This document shows, in pieces, positions 6,424 through 7,685 of a stretch of 7,685 nt of DNA. A program made the position numbers and the translations under genes. Every line of letters begins with the position of its first letter. Positions within the stretch are counted from its first letter, which is position 1. Origin of the DNA: Chloroflexota bacterium (GTDB lineage: Bacteria; Chloroflexota; Limnocylindria; Limnocylindrales; CSP1-4). The DNA lies in assembly GCA_021812735.1 (NCBI GenBank), contig JAKAMV010000469.1, forward strand, positions 1 through 7,685, written 5' to 3'. The notes beneath the pieces are model-generated. The model was not told where the DNA came from. It worked only from the letters and a program-made list of their open reading frames with translations, and ran no database searches.

Positions 6424-6428
6424 CCGAC

Positions 6429-7529
6429 ATGGCGGACGACCGGATCGACCTGGGGTCGGGCCCGCGCGACTGGCAGCCCAACCCGCGCGACCGCTCCTGG
6501 TCGTGCGCGCCCGCGGCAGCCGACGTGGTGGCGTTCCACCGCTCGCTCGAGGGCTACGAGCCGACGCCGCTCGTGGAGCTCCCGGAGGTTGCCGCTCGCC
6601 TGCGTGTCGGCCGCGTCTTCGCCAAGGACGAGACGAGCCGGCTGGGCCTGCCCGCGTTCAAGGCGCTGGGCGCGTCGTGGGCCGTCCACCGCGCTCTCGA
6701 GGCGGGGCTCGGCGGCGCGGCGCCGGTCACGTTCGCCACCGCCACCGACGGCAACCACGGGCGCGCGGTGGCGAGGTTCGCCCGCCTGCTGGGGCACCGC
6801 GCCCGCGTGTTCGTCCCGGCCGGGGTTTCCGCCCGGGCGATCGCCGCCATCGAGGCGGAGGGCGCGCCGGTGACCGACGTGGGCGGCTCCTACGACGACG
6901 CCGTCGCGGCCGCGGCCGCCGCCGCCGAGGCCACGGGCGCGGTGCTCCTGCAGGACACCGCCTGGCCCGGCTACGAGCAGGTCCCGCGCTGGATCGTGGA
7001 GGGGTACGCCACCCTGTTCGCCGAGGCGGACGACCAGCTGGCGGCGCGCGGGATCGCAGGGCCGGACCTGCTCTTGGTGCCGGTGGGCGTGGGCTCCCTG
7101 GCGCAGGCCGCGGTCACCCATGCCCGGAGCCGGCCTGACCCCGCCCGCACCGCGGTGGTGAGCGTGGAGCCTGCCGTCGCCGCCTGCGTGCTGGCGAGCC
7201 TGCGCGCTGGAGAGGCCGTCACGGTCCCCACCCGGGTAACGACGATGGCGGGGCTCAACTGCGGGACCCCGTCGAGCCTCGCCTGGCCGGTGCTCCGGGC
7301 GGGTCTCGACGCGGCGGTGGCCGTGGGCGACGACGAGGCCGCCGCCGCCGCGCCGATCCTCCGCGCGGGCGGGGTGGACGCTGGGCCGTGCGGCTGCGCG
7401 TCGCTGGCGGGCGCGACGGCCGCGCTGACGGGCGACGGCGCGACGGCGCGGCGGGCGACGCTGGGGCTGGGCGAGGACGCCGTCGTGCTGCTGGTGGTGA
7501 CCGAGGGGGCGGCCGCGAACCCTGGCTGA
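6429..7529 (+). CDS. Diaminopropionate ammonia-lyase-like PLP enzyme
   Basis: The protein has 366 residues, a little shorter than E. coli YgeX (about 400). The family splits 2,3-diaminopropionate into pyruvate and two ammonia in the cytoplasm. It is a fold-type II PLP enzyme related to threonine dehydratase. Visible motifs: RLGLPAFKALGASWAV (71-86) with the probable PLP Lys78; TATDGNHGRAVA (104-115), with Asp107 where the family has an active-site Asp; SYDDAV (154-159); LQDTAWPGYEQVPRWIVEGY (174-193), with Asp176 as a second likely active-site acid; and VPVGVGSLAQ (217-226), the glycine loop for the PLP phosphate. FKALG, the QDTAW-GYE block and TDGNHGR separate it from plain threonine dehydratases. 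The C-terminal GPCGCASLAG (319-328) departs from the SGESGA-like sequence I expect there, so substrate range may differ. It is probably co-transcribed with the MFS gene. Confidence 0.88.
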   Translation: MADDRIDLGSGPRDWQPNPRDRSWSCAPAAADVVAFHRSLEGYEPTPLVELPEVAARLRVGRVFAKDETSRLGLPAFKALGASWAVHRALEAGLGGAAPVTFATATDGNHGRAVARFARLLGHRARVFVPAGVSARAIAAIEAEGAPVTDVGGSYDDAVAAAAAAAEATGAVLLQDTAWPGYEQVPRWIVEGYATLFAEADDQLAARGIAGPDLLLVPVGVGSLAQAAVTHARSRPDPARTAVVSVEPAVAACVLASLRAGEAVTVPTRVTTMAGLNCGTPSSLAWPVLRAGLDAAVAVGDDEAAAAAPILRAGGVDAGPCGCASLAGATAALTGDGATARRATLGLGEDAVVLLVVTEGAAANPG

Positions 7530-7533
7530 CCGT

Positions 7534-7685
7534 CTAGCGCTTCGCCTTCTTGTGGCCCTTCGTCTTGCCCCGCTTGCGGGGTTCGTCCGCCGGGTCCCCG
7601 TCCGGCGCCGGGCCGTCATCCGCGACCGGCGCGTCCTCGCCACCCGGGCCCTCGGCGATGAGATCCGCGCGCGCCCGCTCCAGGG
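7534..7685 (-). CDS. C-terminal end of an unidentified gene with acidic linker and basic tail (partial)
   Basis: Only the last 50 codons are visible, ending in TAG at 7536-7534; the gene continues past the right edge. The visible part begins with a helix-like LERARADLIAEG, passes through an Asp/Pro/Gly-rich acidic linker with repeated D, P and G residues, and ends in a strongly basic tail, EPRKRGKTKGHKKAKR. Codons end in G or C almost throughout and the frame has no stop, as expected for a real gene. A disordered acidic linker followed by a Lys/Arg tail is common on proteins that touch nucleic acid or ribosomes, but the domain that would show the function lies outside the window. Its stop is 4 bp from the stop of the converging lyase gene. 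Confidence 0.75.
   Translation of the reverse strand, partial: LERARADLIAEGPGGEDAPVADDGPAPDGDPADEPRKRGKTKGHKKAKR
7568..7581. terminator. Hairpin inside the converging gene's tail, possible lyase terminator
   Basis: CCCCG-CTTG-CGGGG forms a 5-bp GC stem with a 4-nt loop (6 bp if the loop closes), 39 nt after the lyase stop. Plus-strand bases after it (TTCGTC) contain no real T-run, so it is at best a weak terminator. It lies in sequence coding for Pro-Arg-Lys-Arg of the minus-strand gene, so codon choice alone may explain it. Confidence 0.3.

Noticed and set aside
5166..7643. An 825-residue minus-strand open frame opposite the MFS and lyase genes
   Set aside because: It is extremely Arg/His/Gly-rich, shows no family motif, and overlaps in another frame the better-supported partial gene at the right edge.
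1..7685. tRNA, rRNA, CRISPR array, insertion sequence or integrase
   Set aside because: I looked on both strands and saw no cloverleaf-like sequence with the conserved TTCGA arm, no regularly spaced repeats, no terminal inverted repeats and no transposase or recombinase motif.

Overview
This window is very GC-rich (by eye, above 70% G+C). Codons end almost always in G or C, GTG starts are frequent, and A/T-rich bases are confined to the short gaps between genes. Gene content and style fit a high-GC, probably free-living bacterium such as a Chloroflexota or Actinomycetota lineage. No rRNA or universal marker is present, so the phylum is a guess. I see no tRNA, CRISPR array, insertion sequence, phage gene or integrase.

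Layout, left to right. (1) Positions 1-242 hold no securely identified gene: an ambiguous gene edge, then a repeat-rich gap with a perfect 15-nt palindrome, a 16-nt direct repeat and a small GC hairpin. (2) A minus-strand pair, read right to left: an alpha/beta hydrolase (1517-2380), then a two-domain protein (243-1520) that joins a cyanophycinase/peptidase-S51-like domain to a C-terminal domain resembling the anticodon-side end of cysteinyl-tRNA synthetase. The two genes overlap by 4 nt (GTGA) and are probably translationally coupled. (3) A 110-bp divergent promoter region (2381-2490). (4) A plus-strand efflux pair: a HlyD/MacA-type adaptor (2491-3957) and a MacB/FtsX-type permease (3992-5188). 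The ABC ATPase usually encoded between such genes is missing. (5) A plus-strand pair: an MFS transporter (5241-6416), apparently leaderless, and a diaminopropionate ammonia-lyase-like PLP enzyme (6429-7529). The lyase's ribosome binding site starts at the last base of the MFS stop codon. (6) The C-terminal end of a minus-strand gene (7534 to the right edge) with an acidic linker and a Lys/Arg-rich tail, converging on the lyase gene with a 4-bp gap.

How the genes may work together. The adaptor and permease form most of a tripartite-type ABC exporter and need an ATPase from elsewhere. The MFS protein and the lyase look like a small amino-acid transport and breakdown unit, with 2,3-diaminopropionate or a related amino acid as likely substrate. 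The hydrolase and the fusion protein are two predicted serine hydrolases made together. The fusion is the most unusual item here. A further signal is that the pentamer GATAC (either strand) occurs four times, all between genes, twice next to plausible gene starts, so it may mark the local -10 promoter element.
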